Shown here: piece after piece, positions 53,450 to 64,000 of the stretch
How positions within the stretch are numbered: position 1 is the first letter of the stretch
Layout: each line of letters opens with the position of its first letter
Assembly (NCBI GenBank): GCA_021234155.1
Contig: JAJEKV010000051.1
Location: forward strand, 4,468,698 to 4,532,697
From: Isoetes taiwanensis
Lineage: Eukaryota > Streptophyta > Lycopodiopsida > Isoetales > Isoetaceae
Reading direction: 5' to 3'
Length of the DNA: 64,000 bases
Notes under the pieces: generated by a model
What the model saw: the letters and a program-made list of their open reading frames with translations, nothing else
The model's database searches: none
Told to the model about the DNA's origin: nothing
Position numbers and translations under genes: made by a program

Positions 53450-54960
53450 CATTAATAATAATAACCTATAACCTAGGAAATTAGGATAATTACCAATTGG
53501 GAAGGCGCCACCTGCCCCAATCGATTGGGCAGCATGGGGGTTGCCAAGTTTGGATGCCAACTTGACCCCTATCCCCGGATTGACTCTCAAGAAGATCGAC
53601 CAAGGAAGGCCGAGCTGGCGCCATCAACCACCTGCAGAGAACCACCATACCGCCGCCCCTCGTGAAGCCACAAATTGAATCTTCAACCGCCAGAGATGGA
53701 GGCGCCCCATGGGAATGAGTCCAGCCAGAATTCAGGTAGGTGGCTATGTGAATTCTAGTTAACACTTGGTCGTGTCCGTCTTTCTCTGTTCTCTTTGTAA
53801 TTCAATCATAGAGACTAACCCTTGATTGTACAAACAAGTTCTCTTTATATTCAATTTTGGTTCTTACTCTGAAAGGATGGATTGTTAATTCTTTGTTTTG
53901 ATCCGACTCTGAAAGGGGATTACGGGGTAGAGGCCTCCGAACCGCGTGTACGAGTATGCTCCTAGATAGCGCCTGTAAAAGTCCCATTAGATGCGGCTTT
54001 GTGCACAAGAACCCACCGGGTCCTAGATGCTATGGTCCGGCTTAGCACCGCACAAGGAACACAAGTGGTGACATGAGGGGTGGGGTCTTGCACGAGCATA
54101 CAAGGCTCCCCGAGACTCCTACAAAGTGCTAGGCCTGATAGCCGGTCACGTGAGGGGGCGGGTATGGGTCCGACACTCCCCGGGTGTAGAAGTGTGATCC
54201 GTATGGAGCACCTTTGCACTTTGAGTAGATTTAGGGTGAGTAAGTCGGGTGCGGATGCGGGGGTCGCCGAGTGCGCACGTATTCTCTAGCTCACCCATGG
54301 AACCACCGTGGATTCTGGAAGGGGACGCTTCCCGACCTGCCTCTATCGGACCAGGCGCCATGAACCTGGGTAGGCTCCGAGGGTGATGCCCCGAGTTTGC
54401 GTCTCCCCCAAGGCTATAGCAAAGCCATAGCGTGAATTGACCCATCTGCAAAGTGTGCACAGGAGGGGCGGATGGAGTGGACAACCCTAGCCAATGTTCT
54501 ACGCCAGCCAACGCCATGCCAAGACTCGGTCTGCTGATCTCTTGAGGCCCAGCCGTCAGTCGATCCTCATGGAAGTCTGAGCCGGGGTAGAACCTGGGGT
54601 TTGGGTGTTTTCTTAGGATTAGATGCATATTCTATGCCGTTGGTATATTGGATGGATGCGCCACCCTTCGTGGTGGTTATTTATGTATATTCGTGCTGTG
54701 TGCTAACCCTTGTATTCACGCTTCCGCGACGTAGGAGTCCCATTGAAGGCGTGGGCCGAATGACCCCTTCGTGTCCTTCTTCGGGCCTCATTTCATAGAT
54801 GGCCCGAAATAGACGGAGGGCCCTGCTCATGGTGAGATGATCGCCATGGGAGGGGAAAGTCCCCGTATGTATACGTCCGAGGGTCGTATATATTCTGGGA
54901 GCGTCACAGTAAAAAAAAAAACTTCTTTTGAAAAAGAAGGGTACATTTATAGAGGTTCCA
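53450..54960. other. GC-rich anonymous repeat-like block
   Basis: Base composition is clearly higher in GC than on either side. No protein family in any frame. The texture (gggtaggctccgagggtgatgccccgag, ttcgggcctcatttcatagatggcccgaa, an A12 run near 54909) suggests non-coding retrotransposon DNA, possibly a solo LTR, but no terminal pair was found. Confidence 0.4.
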
Positions 54961-57389
54961 TGAATCATGGAGCCACCACTTAGATCCTACAACTACGCTC
55001 AACAGCTAGTTTAACGGCAAAACAGTTAAGCCATCTTCTTATTTGTCTCCATTACTCGAAGCATTTGCAAGCAAGCACGCCAGATGAGAGTTTTAATGGT
55101 TACTGCCTACGTTTCTATGTCTGGAACCCTGCTCTAGTAGCAGCAACCAGACCCATTTGCCTTTTGGGTTATGGAAATTCTCTGATTCATGTATTGAGGA
55201 ATTGTTTTTTTCCGTAAAATTTAGCTCAATGATGGTTGTTTATTTTGAGATCACATGTTTGCCCACATCTTGTTTCATGAGTTCCATTTAGGCTCAAGGC
55301 TGAGAAGCTTGCTTTAGAGATCTTTTTTTTTTTTTTATGTTGCATTATGCTATGCTTGGATCAACCCGCTTATTGTTCTCATTCTCGTTAGAGATAATGT
55401 ATTGCCAAGATATTTTCCTCATGGCCACGACATAAAATTGGATGTAAAGTAGTAGCTTTAGGGGTTAGACTCAAATTTGCTCCTATAAAAATTATAGGGT
55501 TCTTTGCAAAGATTTCAGATGTAATGCTCTAGAACTACTTGCAACACCTCTTTCTATACCGAGACCATCATATATACAAGTTTATCCTCCTGCCCCAACT
55601 ACTTCGGTTGGTCAAATCCATGTGGGTTTCAAATTAATCGCCATCCCTACAACTCCTTGTCCTATTCTAGTTACAGATAATATGGTTGCCCAAGGTATTT
55701 TCCTCATGGTATATTTTTCAGTGGACCTTTGAAGTATCCTAGGTTTGATGCTGGAGGCCCCTTCAACCATTACATACTTTGCCAAGTATCTTCAACTATT
55801 AGAAATTTTGCCAGATACGCTAGATATTCTCTCGAATAGATACAACATCCTTTCTAAGGCCCCGAAGGAAGTGTTTTTTTTTTCTTTTTCTTTTTAACAC
55901 AACACAAACCATTACGTTTAACATTTCTAGCTGTATTCCCCCTAAAATCCCCATTTGTTTTGGTGCTTATTCATACGAGGGGTGATGTAGGGCAGCAAGA
56001 AGCTCCAGTCAATTGTATAATAGATGTAGCTTTTTAACACAATTAGGCATATTTCTTTCAAACCTTATAGTATCTCGCTAATTATGTTATGTAACATACT
56101 CTAATTTGTGAGAACTTACCCCATAAACGAGGATCGCTATCTACGGCCCAAAATGAGGCAGCACTCTTAAAAATGTCCATCCAATAGTTGTTGATGCCCC
56201 TTGGCACCCCTCGTGTGAACAAGCACCAAAACAAAGGGGGTGTAACTAGAAATGTAAAATGTAATGGTTTGTGTTGTTAAAAAAGGGGGCCCCTTCGTGG
56301 CCTTGGGAAGGATGTTATATGTATTCGAGAAGAATATATAGCATATATCTAGCAAAAATAACACGAGTTTTCTAGCAAAATAGTTTTCTTTTGTATTTTT
56401 TTGTACGCTTTTCAATATAATTTTGCGATGATTTGATGGTGCACTCGCTAAATGTATTAATACATACATCTAAAGTGCATATATGTTTGGCATTAATTTT
56501 GAATGGCAATTTTGAATGGTCTTACTCGTTCCCCCTTCATTAAGATATTTCTCAGGATTGCTCTTGCTCAGCTAGCCTGGTTGGGTGGTGAGTTTTGGCC
56601 TTAAGGGCTGGGTTTTATTTTCTGAAGATCTTTCATTGTTTGTATTTCAATTTGAAACTATTCTATTTCTAGTAAATCCTTAGATCCTTATCACCTTGCT
56701 CTATTCTTGTTGAGCTTCCCATACCTTCCATAATTCTTCTCTTCAGCTGCAAAGTTGAGCTGGGGCAAGATCTTCCTAGACTAAGAAACTGGTGCCTTTT
56801 AAATAAAATCACATATACATATAAAAATATTTCTCTACAACACGAGGCAGTTTAAATATTGTAAAGCTTCATCATTTCCTGCAAAGAATAATATCACTCC
56901 ATGTTGATCAATCTATTATGCATTGTACTACTTGATGTAATGACATTCTGAGATTGCAACAAGGGCATATGGTTGTCGGGTCGCTAGCAACTGGAAACAA
57001 TTCAAGCTAACATGGATTATACTTTTAGGTCTTGCACGTCTAAAATATATGCAAGGACTAATTATTTTTTTGCTCTATTCATATCTACCACAAACAACTA
57101 TTATTGTCATATAATATGTGTGCTTTTTAAAGCCACTTGAAAGTGCCATGTCAATGTGATGGAATACCTGATCTCTGTAAATGATGAATTTAGCCCAAGC
57201 TGCTTGAAGACAATGGTAAATTATAGCCGGTTGTGGCTTAGTTGTTCAAAATTAGAAGCAACTTATTAGTGCTTGAGAGATGCATGTCCGTCCCCTTTGA
57301 TCCTACTCCTTATTGTTGAGATTGTCTGACCTCCTCCTCATTGTTGTACTCAATATTTCAAATGAGGCATTCTCAAGGGTCATTAGTTT
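54961..57389. other. AT-rich DNA without recognised gene
   Basis: A minus-strand frame 56167-56469 (100 codons) has no family resemblance. Two related patches (about 55740-55960 and 56160-56350) share aatggttgaaggggcc / ggccccttcgtggccttgg and gaaggatgttat in opposite orientation, so an inverted-repeat element may lie here. Confidence 0.4.
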
Positions 57390-58043
57390 TCACCTAACAG
57401 GAACTTTGACCCAACCATTAGCAAATGCGATAACTAATATAATAAATGGAGTCAAGAATCCAAGAATAACAATATATGGTAGAACAATGGACATGGGGCC
57501 TTTGCCTTCCTTTTCTGCAGCTGTTTGCCAATATCTGTGAACATAATTTGAACTATAGTATGATACTTGAAGCTCTTGAGTCATTGAAAGCTTTGCTACA
57601 GGTAAATATCTAAATTGCATCAAGAATCTAGCTGTTTCCTTAGGAGGCCTGGTTTCAAGAGTTAGCTATCTTAAATGCTTAGTCTGCTACTAACCAGAAA
57701 TCCTTAGTCTATTACTAAGCAGAATGGCAAAAACAATAGTTTTAATGAAGATAAAGCACCAGGCAACTCACTGTTCTAGTTCTTGTTCCCAGGTTATAAA
57801 TTTCTTCTTCTCTTCAGTGTTTCTCTCGTCCTTCTTACCCCCTAAAGCATTCAAAACAGCACAGAAATTGAAAACCGTAAATGAAGGCAATCAGAAAAGA
57901 CGTCCTCATTTAGCACCAGAAGAGGATTTTTGTATTAGAAAATCGACCTAATACAGTGTGTAGAGAATTTTGTTACCAAACAAAGCTTCTTCGTACGCAT
58001 GCCGGAATCCGTAAAGCTGGCAAAAATGTCGAATAGAACGCAT
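57390..58043 (-). CDS. Three-exon gene for a 93-residue single-pass membrane protein
   Basis: Exons 57977-58043 (ATG at 58041-58043), 57772-57841 and 57390-57534. All borders are GT-AG (ggtaac, gctttag, gtgagt, gttcacag) and all phases agree, giving an uninterrupted 93-residue protein. It starts MRSIRHFCQLYGFRHAYEEA, has a charged middle (EEKKKFITWEQELEQYW), then EKEGKGPMS, one long hydrophobic helix IVLPYIVILGFLTPFIILVI and a short tail GWVKVPVR. The exact phase match makes it very likely a real gene. I do not recognise the family; the basic start could be an organelle signal. A PIF/Harbinger element lies 193 bases upstream of the ATG, in the promoter. Confidence 0.75.
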
Positions 58044-58513
58044 TGATTTGAAAAGAAATGGAAGTGCATGCAAGAGCAACAGCGGCCATGGCGATGGCTT
58101 TACTAGATAAAATGAAAAACAAAATAATGGCACCAGCGTAGCCACATGAACTGCCTATCCATCAAAGTGGGGAAAAATGGAGGCCGTCGATGTAGATAGC
58201 AAAGGAGAGACATAGGTAAATTAAAAAAAGTGTAAGGGTCCATTCACACCAGTCGTTAGGTTAGGTTAAGTTAGGTTTTTTAACTGCTATTATGTTCACA
58301 CTGCAAGTTAAGTTAGTCTTTAGTTAAGCTATTTGGTTAATGGTCGTTAAATATTTTCTTAACGAAAAACACTAACTCACATGCCTTTCACACAAGACAC
58401 GCTAGTTAACATCAATTTACGCGAACTTAACCGACGGAAATTTTTTTTGACTAAATGTTAACAAAAATTATCCTGACCTCATCGAGGTCATTTAGCAGCC
58501 GTTAACTACGGCG

Positions 58514-58642
58514 ATGCGAGCTCCACCTGCTCGAGGAAGTAATCGGAATGCCCGTGGGCGAGATAGCAGAGGTCGAATGGCTCGTGGACAAGGTCGTGGT
58601 GGAAATGCAGATATGCTGGGGCTAGTGTCAAATGATGAAGAG
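58514..58642 (+). CDS. Arg/Gly-rich first exon inside the Harbinger element
   Basis: ATG at 58514. 43 codons, phase 0, ending at donor gaagag|gtattt. Text: APPARGSNRNARGRDSRGR, then an RGQGRGG run and a short acidic end. RGG-rich starts are common in RNA-binding proteins; origin unknown. The exon may be the element's own or captured from a host gene. Confidence 0.45.
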
Positions 58643-58926
58643 GTATTTTAATGGGTTTTGAATTCTTGCTATAGTGCATGAATGCTTGAAAAGAATGCTC
58701 TTGGCTTAAGTTTTTTTAAATAAAATTGTCTCTTCTTGAAAACTTAAATGCGCTCGGACATGGGTATGTTGGGAAATAGAGTTTTTTTCAGATTTTAGAA
58801 TCTTTTTTCTGTAAATGTTGATCTCAGAAGCTGGGCAGCACTGTTATGAGCTTAAAAATTTGATATAGAAGGGTCACTCTTTATGGATTTGACATTGTAA
58901 ATTCTTGCCACTCTTTCATAAACTAG

Positions 58927-59390
58927 TATTCACTTACTCTGCATGAGTTTCAAAATGTTATGGAGGACCAGGTAAAATTTTTGGCTCAATGAATATGGAT
59001 GAATTGCTTAAGAACTTTTTTAGCGCAGAGGAAAGCCAGGCCATGGCAGAGAATGCTTCAGATGTTTTTAATAGGCAGACAAGCTTGCCACTTGAGCATA
59101 ACAATGCATTTGCCAGGGTAGCCATTGCTCAGCAGCAACCAGATTTATGGCAGAGAAATGCATATGCAAAGGCTCCTGTAGTCCAGCAACAGGATTTTGA
59201 GCATGAACCTTCCTGTAGTTGGGAACATGAACCTTGCTGCTACATACAATAGCAATCCTCATGGATTTGCTTCTGATTCTACATCTAGTTCTCCATCATG
59301 TCACTCCCCAACATATGGAAGTAATGAGATAGCTCATGGCAGCCCGATCAAATCTTATTACTCATCAAATCTTATGTGCTGCATATTAGT
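58927..59390 (+). pseudogene. Captured ABI5/ABF-type (group A) bZIP gene fragment
   Basis: Frame 1 begins YSLTLHEFQNVMEDQ, the C1 phosphorylation motif of ABI5/ABF factors (SIYSLTLDEFQN). Frame 2 continues IFGSMNMDELLKNFFSAEES, their C2-type motif. A Gln/Asn-rich part follows, and after a second frame change NMNLAATYNSNPHGF. Breaks are at 58974-58982 (A4T5, one base short) and 59195-59198 (T4, one base long). The DNA-binding basic region and leucine zipper are absent, so the piece could not act as a transcription factor itself. In the host, these factors mediate abscisic acid response. Confidence 0.8.
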
Positions 59391-59699
59391 GATTTTAATT
59401 TTGATTTCAATGAACACGGAGATGATAAGCACGTGTTGTAAATTTGCATGGACCCTTTCTCTGTCAAAGTATTTCTCTGTCTTACTATAGGCTTGAAGTT
59501 AGTGTCATGAGCACCATGCAGTTTAAGATGTAGTTGGACCAATTCTCTGAACCTTGACTGTGACAGAAAGCTTTACATGGTAGGATCAAAGCCTTTACAT
59601 GTACATTATCTTCGGAGATTGATCCAAACAATGATTGTATCATAGGCCAATCTATGCTGTTGTAATCCACAGAAAGCTCTAACTGTTCCCAGAGGACTT

Positions 59700-61450
59700 T
59701 TCTAGTGTATAGGATCAAGTGCTAATGCTCTAGATCAAGTGCTAATGCTCTATCTGCATCTCTAACTGCCTTTCTATAAATGCAATTTTTAAAAAATTTG
59801 TGGAGTTTGATGATCCAAACCATGATGAGTATATGTAAGATTCCATGATACTATACCTAAACGCTGCATCTTATAGAAATTATTCCCTGCTTCTTCTAGG
59901 CTTCATGTGCTTCTATGCATTTTAACTGTTGCACTTCCCACCACAGTGTTACTCAAATTCGCTACCAAAAATTGCATGACAAAACTAATCCTATTGAGTT
60001 TCACTTCCTCCAGCTGCATTTCATGGAAAAGGATGAGAGATTGGGCGTGCAGTTAGGTTGCACATAGGCAAAAATCATAGTATTCCATGAGACTAATCTC
60101 TGTATCATACTGATGAATAGTAATATTGCACCTATTACACTGGACCACTTCCCATATAATAAATTTTCTAAGAAGACATTATTGCCCAGCTCATTTCTGA
60201 AGACGTGAGCATGAACCTACTTGCCTTGTGACAAAGCTCGTTAACACATAGCTATGCAAAGCCCCCCCGCCATCTCTCGCAAAAAGATCTGCATTAGACA
60301 CATACATTGGACTCTGTTTTGTGGCCTAACTTGTACAATAGCATAAAGATGCTTAAACTCTGCCATGCATCCTAAATGCTTAAAGATTTATCCTAAAGGC
60401 CATAAGATTTATCTATAAGTGTATCTTAGGGCAAAGGTATCTGCAAAGGTATCTTAGGGCAAAGTGTATCTGCAAAGGTGATTGATGAGGTAACCATGGG
60501 TATTGCTGCTTCAGGAATAATCACTAGAGATGGTAGAATGGCATTTGCAGTATTGGCAAGGCACCATGCAGTTTAAGATACAATATTCTGCATAATTGAT
60601 TTTTATCACCAATTTAGAAATATAGTTCTAAGATCATGCAGTTTAAGATATAGTATTCTCTGGCTCCCTCATAGACCAGTCCCTTCAAAGAGAAACTGGT
60701 GTGAAGCACAAATTCCAAAATCTGCAATATGGCATGGCGCAGATGGTGCAGTTTGCAGGCATTTTTCCTAGACTATAGATATTTTGCATAAAATATAGTT
60801 GATGTCCTAAGATCTGGCAGGTGACCATATAGAATTAATCTGAGAAATAATCCCTTCTACTGCTAAATGCTTGTTCTACCATCATATGTTGTCATTTTCA
60901 GCCTATATTTATCTACCATGGGATTATTGATCTGAGAAATAATCCCTTCTACTTTCGCTTGAAGCTTAAAGCTTGAAGCTGGGCATTTATCTATTTTTAT
61001 CTGCAAATGTGAATGAGGTACCGTGGGTATTCTTTGCTTCGTGAATAATCATCAGAGATGGTAGATTTTTGATCTATCAAGAAAGAGGCCTCTGCATGGA
61101 CGGATCACCAGGGAAAGTCATCTTTCTGTACTTATGCATAGTTATCCAGTGACATTTTATGAAACCAGGGAAAGGCATCTTATGGGTTGTACCCTATGAC
61201 TAGGGTTGAATCTATTTTATTGAAATACTGTAATGGGTTGGAATCATGCCTGGTTATTATTTGTGTTTGGGCAATTGTGTTGGACTCTATTTTTTGTAGC
61301 ATGAAGGCTGGAAAGTTGAACAGTACTATCTCTACAGGGTGTATCTCACTAGTGATTGATAGTTAAAGAATAATTTTGACAGAATGCTTCTCTATGCTAA
61401 CATGTGATTGTTATTTTTTGTTTTGCAGCTGGTGCAATAGATTGTTTTGC
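59700..61450. repeat. Short direct duplications in the Harbinger interior
   Basis: Duplications: gatcaagtgctaatgctcta twice at 59713-59757; gcagtttaagat(a/g)ta at about 59519, 60568 and 60640; gtgggtatt...gaataatca.c.agagatggtag at about 60498 and 61023; attgttttgcagctggtgca twice at 61417-61466. These suggest the interior grew by repeated small duplications. Confidence 0.7.
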
Positions 61451-61526
61451 AGCTGGTGCAATAGATTGTGCATTGCTGATTTTGTTATTATATCTCTATC
61501 GTGGATACATGATTTGCGAGTAGGAC

Positions 61527-61865
61527 TCTTGCCTAATAGAGGCTTTGTTTATGTACGTCCGTGCTTTGTTTCCTTGTATCATGGACATAGCAATTCTTTT
61601 TGTTGAAGGACGTCGACTTTATTCAATCAAAGAGTCAAATACAAGTATAAATGCAGAGATGTGAATAAAATCTCAAATGGATAAGCGAGACCCACCGAAA
61701 GTGAAGCAACCCCGCCTAAGCATAAGAGTGCACATCCAAAAACTCCTCAAAATCAATCGCCTCTTGCGAGGGGCAAGTGAAGAGCAATGATAATGACTCT
61801 GCCTAATAGAGGCTGTTTATGTAACGTCCGTGCTTGTTTCCTTGTATCATGGACATAGCAATTCT
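61527..61865. repeat. ~70-base direct repeat flanking a ~200-base insert
   Basis: ctcttgcctaatagaggct...atggacatagcaattctt at 61527-61598 and again, slightly changed, at 61797-61865. The insert between them starts tttttgttgaagga and has tttattcaatcaaagagtcaaatacaa, similar in style to the 3' end of the LINE at 47.55 kb. Confidence 0.75.
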
Positions 61866-62460
61866 TGAATGAAGAGGATAATTGATTGTTTGCTTTTTTT
61901 TATTTCGCATAACCGAACCTTACGAATTCTTTTGTTGCTTCTAATTTCGGTTCTCTCATTGTCTTTTACTTGATCAATACTTTGAATGGTTATAAAAAGT
62001 ATATATGTATTTATGTGCATTGTCCAAGCTAATGTGAAGTAACTATAGGTGTTCATGTAAAGTAAATATGAATTTCTTTTGAAAACAGGTTAACAAAGGA
62101 TCTTTGAAGCTGGTTAAGTTAAAATTATAAACTTAACTGAAGATATATCTGAAAGCAGTTTGGTTAAGTTAAAATTGTAACTTAACCGAAGGTTGGTCTG
62201 AAGGCAATTAAATAACATTGCGCTTAACGCAGAACTTAATGTGTCATGTCTGAACAACCACCGATGTAAATTGTTAGGTTAAAAATTGCCAACTTAACTG
62301 CGTTGGTCTGAAAATAATTTAGCACATCGTAGTTAGGTTAAAAGATTTTACTGAAACCTAACCTTTTTAGGTCGAATATAATTGTCATAGTTAGGTTTAA
62401 CAAGCTAGTTAATTTTTCTTAACTAAACCTAACCTAACAGCGGGTGTGAATGGCCCCTAA

Positions 62461-64000
62461 AGCCCATGAAACCGATGCAAAGCACATAATGTTCTAATTA
62501 TTTCGCTTTGGTATTTGGGGACCAGATTTCCGCATGGTTTTGCTTAGATTTTGGGGGTGTATTGTATGCAAAATCGTAGTTGAAGTGTATATTTTTGAGT
62601 GATTTGAGTTGCTTCTTGGCGCTGAAAATGAGCATTTGAGAATCGGCTCTAGGATGGATTTTTTTTTTTTTTTTTTTTAATGCATGGTATAAGAATGGAA
62701 GGATAAGAATGGACACCTCTTTCTTCTTTCGGCAGGGCGGCAAGGGATCCGGGTGGGGTGGCAAGGGATCGAGATAGGGCTGCTGATAATGAGGGCAAGG
62801 AATAGGGCGGCCGATAATGTCTGGCGGGCTTGTTGGTGATAACATACAGGGGCGGGCTTCTTGAATCTCCTGTGAAAATATAGGGCTTGTTGGTGATAAT
62901 ACAGGGGCGGCCTTCTTGCATCTGGCCGTAAAATCTGAGGGGCTGTAATCGCTGCTTGGCAAGGCAAGGCACGTACGCTTCCCGGTTTGCCGCCTCCGAC
63001 CGGGAATGAATCGCCTTGACCGTGAATCGGTTTTTTGTTTTGGCCAAATACTTTTCGATGGGCTGGCCGCTTTGATTGTTAGAGGGAGCGTTCTCGTGTA
63101 AGAGAGATCGTTGGTGGCTTCGAAAGCGAGGTATCCAAAGGGCGTGTTGATCCGTGTTGAAAAAGTTCTTGTTTTTTTTCTTGTGGGGCTCTGGTTTGTG
63201 TATGGTTTAGAATGGCATGTCCATATTTGTGAATAGAAGTATGAAATATGTTTTATATGTTTTGATGCTTGTACATTTTAATAGTGGCCTTGGGTTTTGG
63301 TCAATATAAATTTGAGATGTGTTTCAATGGTTGTACGTTTAAATAGTGACCTTAGCTTTTGGTTATCGTTTTTGCTTGCCCAAAAAAGGAGGAGCGTCGA
63401 TACGGTATAATTCATGGAATGTATCGTCCATCGACGGTCCAGATGCTTGCCCACACAAAAATGCTATAAGGAAAGGAAAATAGAGGAAAGCACAAAGAAT
63501 AGAATAGAATAGAAAAGGTACTTGCTTGATGTCTTTATCCTAACTTCTCTTCTTTTTTTTTTTTCCGTGGTTGCCTAACCCGAGATATGACGATTTGTTT
63601 TGCAATTCTAGCTAGTAGCTATGCCACGATCATGCTATGTTAGCTTTTTTTAATCTCAACCATTAGATCTTCTAATATATGAATCGACGGCTAGAAAAAA
63701 TAGAAAACCCACGTAATTCCTTCAGCCAGTCGCGGCCCTAACCATTCCGATCCAGAGGTTTTAATTTTTGCGATCTGTTGCGGAGGTGGATATGAATTGT
63801 TTTTCTTTTCTATGCTCGAATTGCTCAATGTCCAGCCAAGGCCAAGCTAATCATGAGGGTAGTTAAATCTTCTCATGCTCTTCTCTGCAGGTGGTCTTCT
63901 TCGATCTTCACCAGTTAATGCTTAAGCTGTTAACATTAAAAAAAAGTACAATTAGGCCGTACAAGAGGGGTTCCATAATAAGCAGTCGACGGATAAAGTC
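62461..64000. other. Right flank, no firm gene
   Basis: Minus-strand frames near 62498-63047 overlap a T20 run (62659-62678) and two ~50-base direct copies of ttgttggtgata.atacaggggcgg.cttcttg (62830-62878, 62884-62935), so they are doubtful. The rest, to the window end, shows no family resemblance. Confidence 0.45.

Larger units (their letters stand above)
58233..62460. mobile_element. PIF/Harbinger-type element with captured gene fragment
   Basis: Left end GGGTCCATTCACACC...GTTAGGTTAGGTTAAGTTA (58236-58271) and right end, read inward, GGGGCCATTCACACC...GTTAGGTTAGGTTTAGTTA (62457-62422) form a ~36-base TIR. TAA stands outside both ends (58233-58235, 62458-62460), the TWA target typical of PIF/Harbinger. 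Subterminal TTAAGTTA/TAACTTAA motifs cluster at both ends. No DDE transposase was found in its 4.2 kb, so it is non-autonomous. It carries an Arg/Gly-rich exon and a piece of a group A bZIP gene. Confidence 0.85.

Noticed and set aside
62498..63047. Pro/Ser-rich minus-strand frames as a gene
   Set aside because: They end in a poly-Lys run caused by a T20 tract and are inflated by direct repeats; three overlapping frames are open equally.

Overview
The window is nuclear DNA of a land plant. It has spliced genes with GT-AG introns, plant Ty3 and Ty1 LTR retrotransposons, a LINE, Helitron ends, a MULE and a PIF/Harbinger element. The plant-type DUF7733 membrane protein, Nup98 and a group A bZIP (ABI5/ABF) fragment fit this. 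The very high transposon load and the DUF7869-type gene suggest a large-genome, perhaps seed-free plant, but I cannot name the species.

Layout. 1-2.5 kb: a TGG/TTA-rich simple repeat, then a DUF7869-type transposon gene with one in-frame TGA. 3.3-5.0 kb: an array of stem-loops sharing one arm sequence. 5.26-10.45 kb: an unidentified exon-rich block on the + strand, including an FCP1/NIF-type phosphatase, with a family of near-perfect palindromes confined to its non-coding parts. 10.6-11.8 kb: a broken MULE transposase (-). 11.9-17.65 kb: low-coding DNA with several local tandem duplications, one of which doubles a TATA box plus a first exon; it ends at a Helitron 3' terminus. 17.65-21.2 kb: Ty3 integrase relic (-), two TIR-bounded segments, a second Helitron 3' terminus. 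21.81-32.82 kb: a complete but decayed Ty3 element with two LTRs and a 5-bp target duplication (AAGTA). 32.8-37.2 kb: AT-rich, no gene recognised, one long hairpin.

37.28-45.8 kb (- strand) is the main host-gene region: a DUF7733 membrane protein and a multi-exon Nup98-like nucleoporin ending in an autopeptidase domain. 46.4-53.45 kb: a Ty1/copia element (-) with a 5'-truncated LINE nested in its integrase (target duplication CTCAACATTT) and another repeat-bounded segment nested in its gag. 53.45-54.96 kb: GC-rich anonymous repeat-like DNA. 57.39-58.04 kb (-): a three-exon gene for a 93-residue membrane protein. 58.236-62.457 kb: a PIF/Harbinger-type element with 36-bp terminal inverted repeats and TAA target duplication, carrying a captured piece of an ABI5/ABF bZIP gene. 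62.46-64 kb: nothing firm.

Two themes run through the window. Several coding frames are broken by single-base length changes in homopolymer runs, which may be assembly error rather than true decay. Several others carry single TGA stops at positions where the frame otherwise continues, as expected from C-to-T (or G-to-A) change in methylated DNA.
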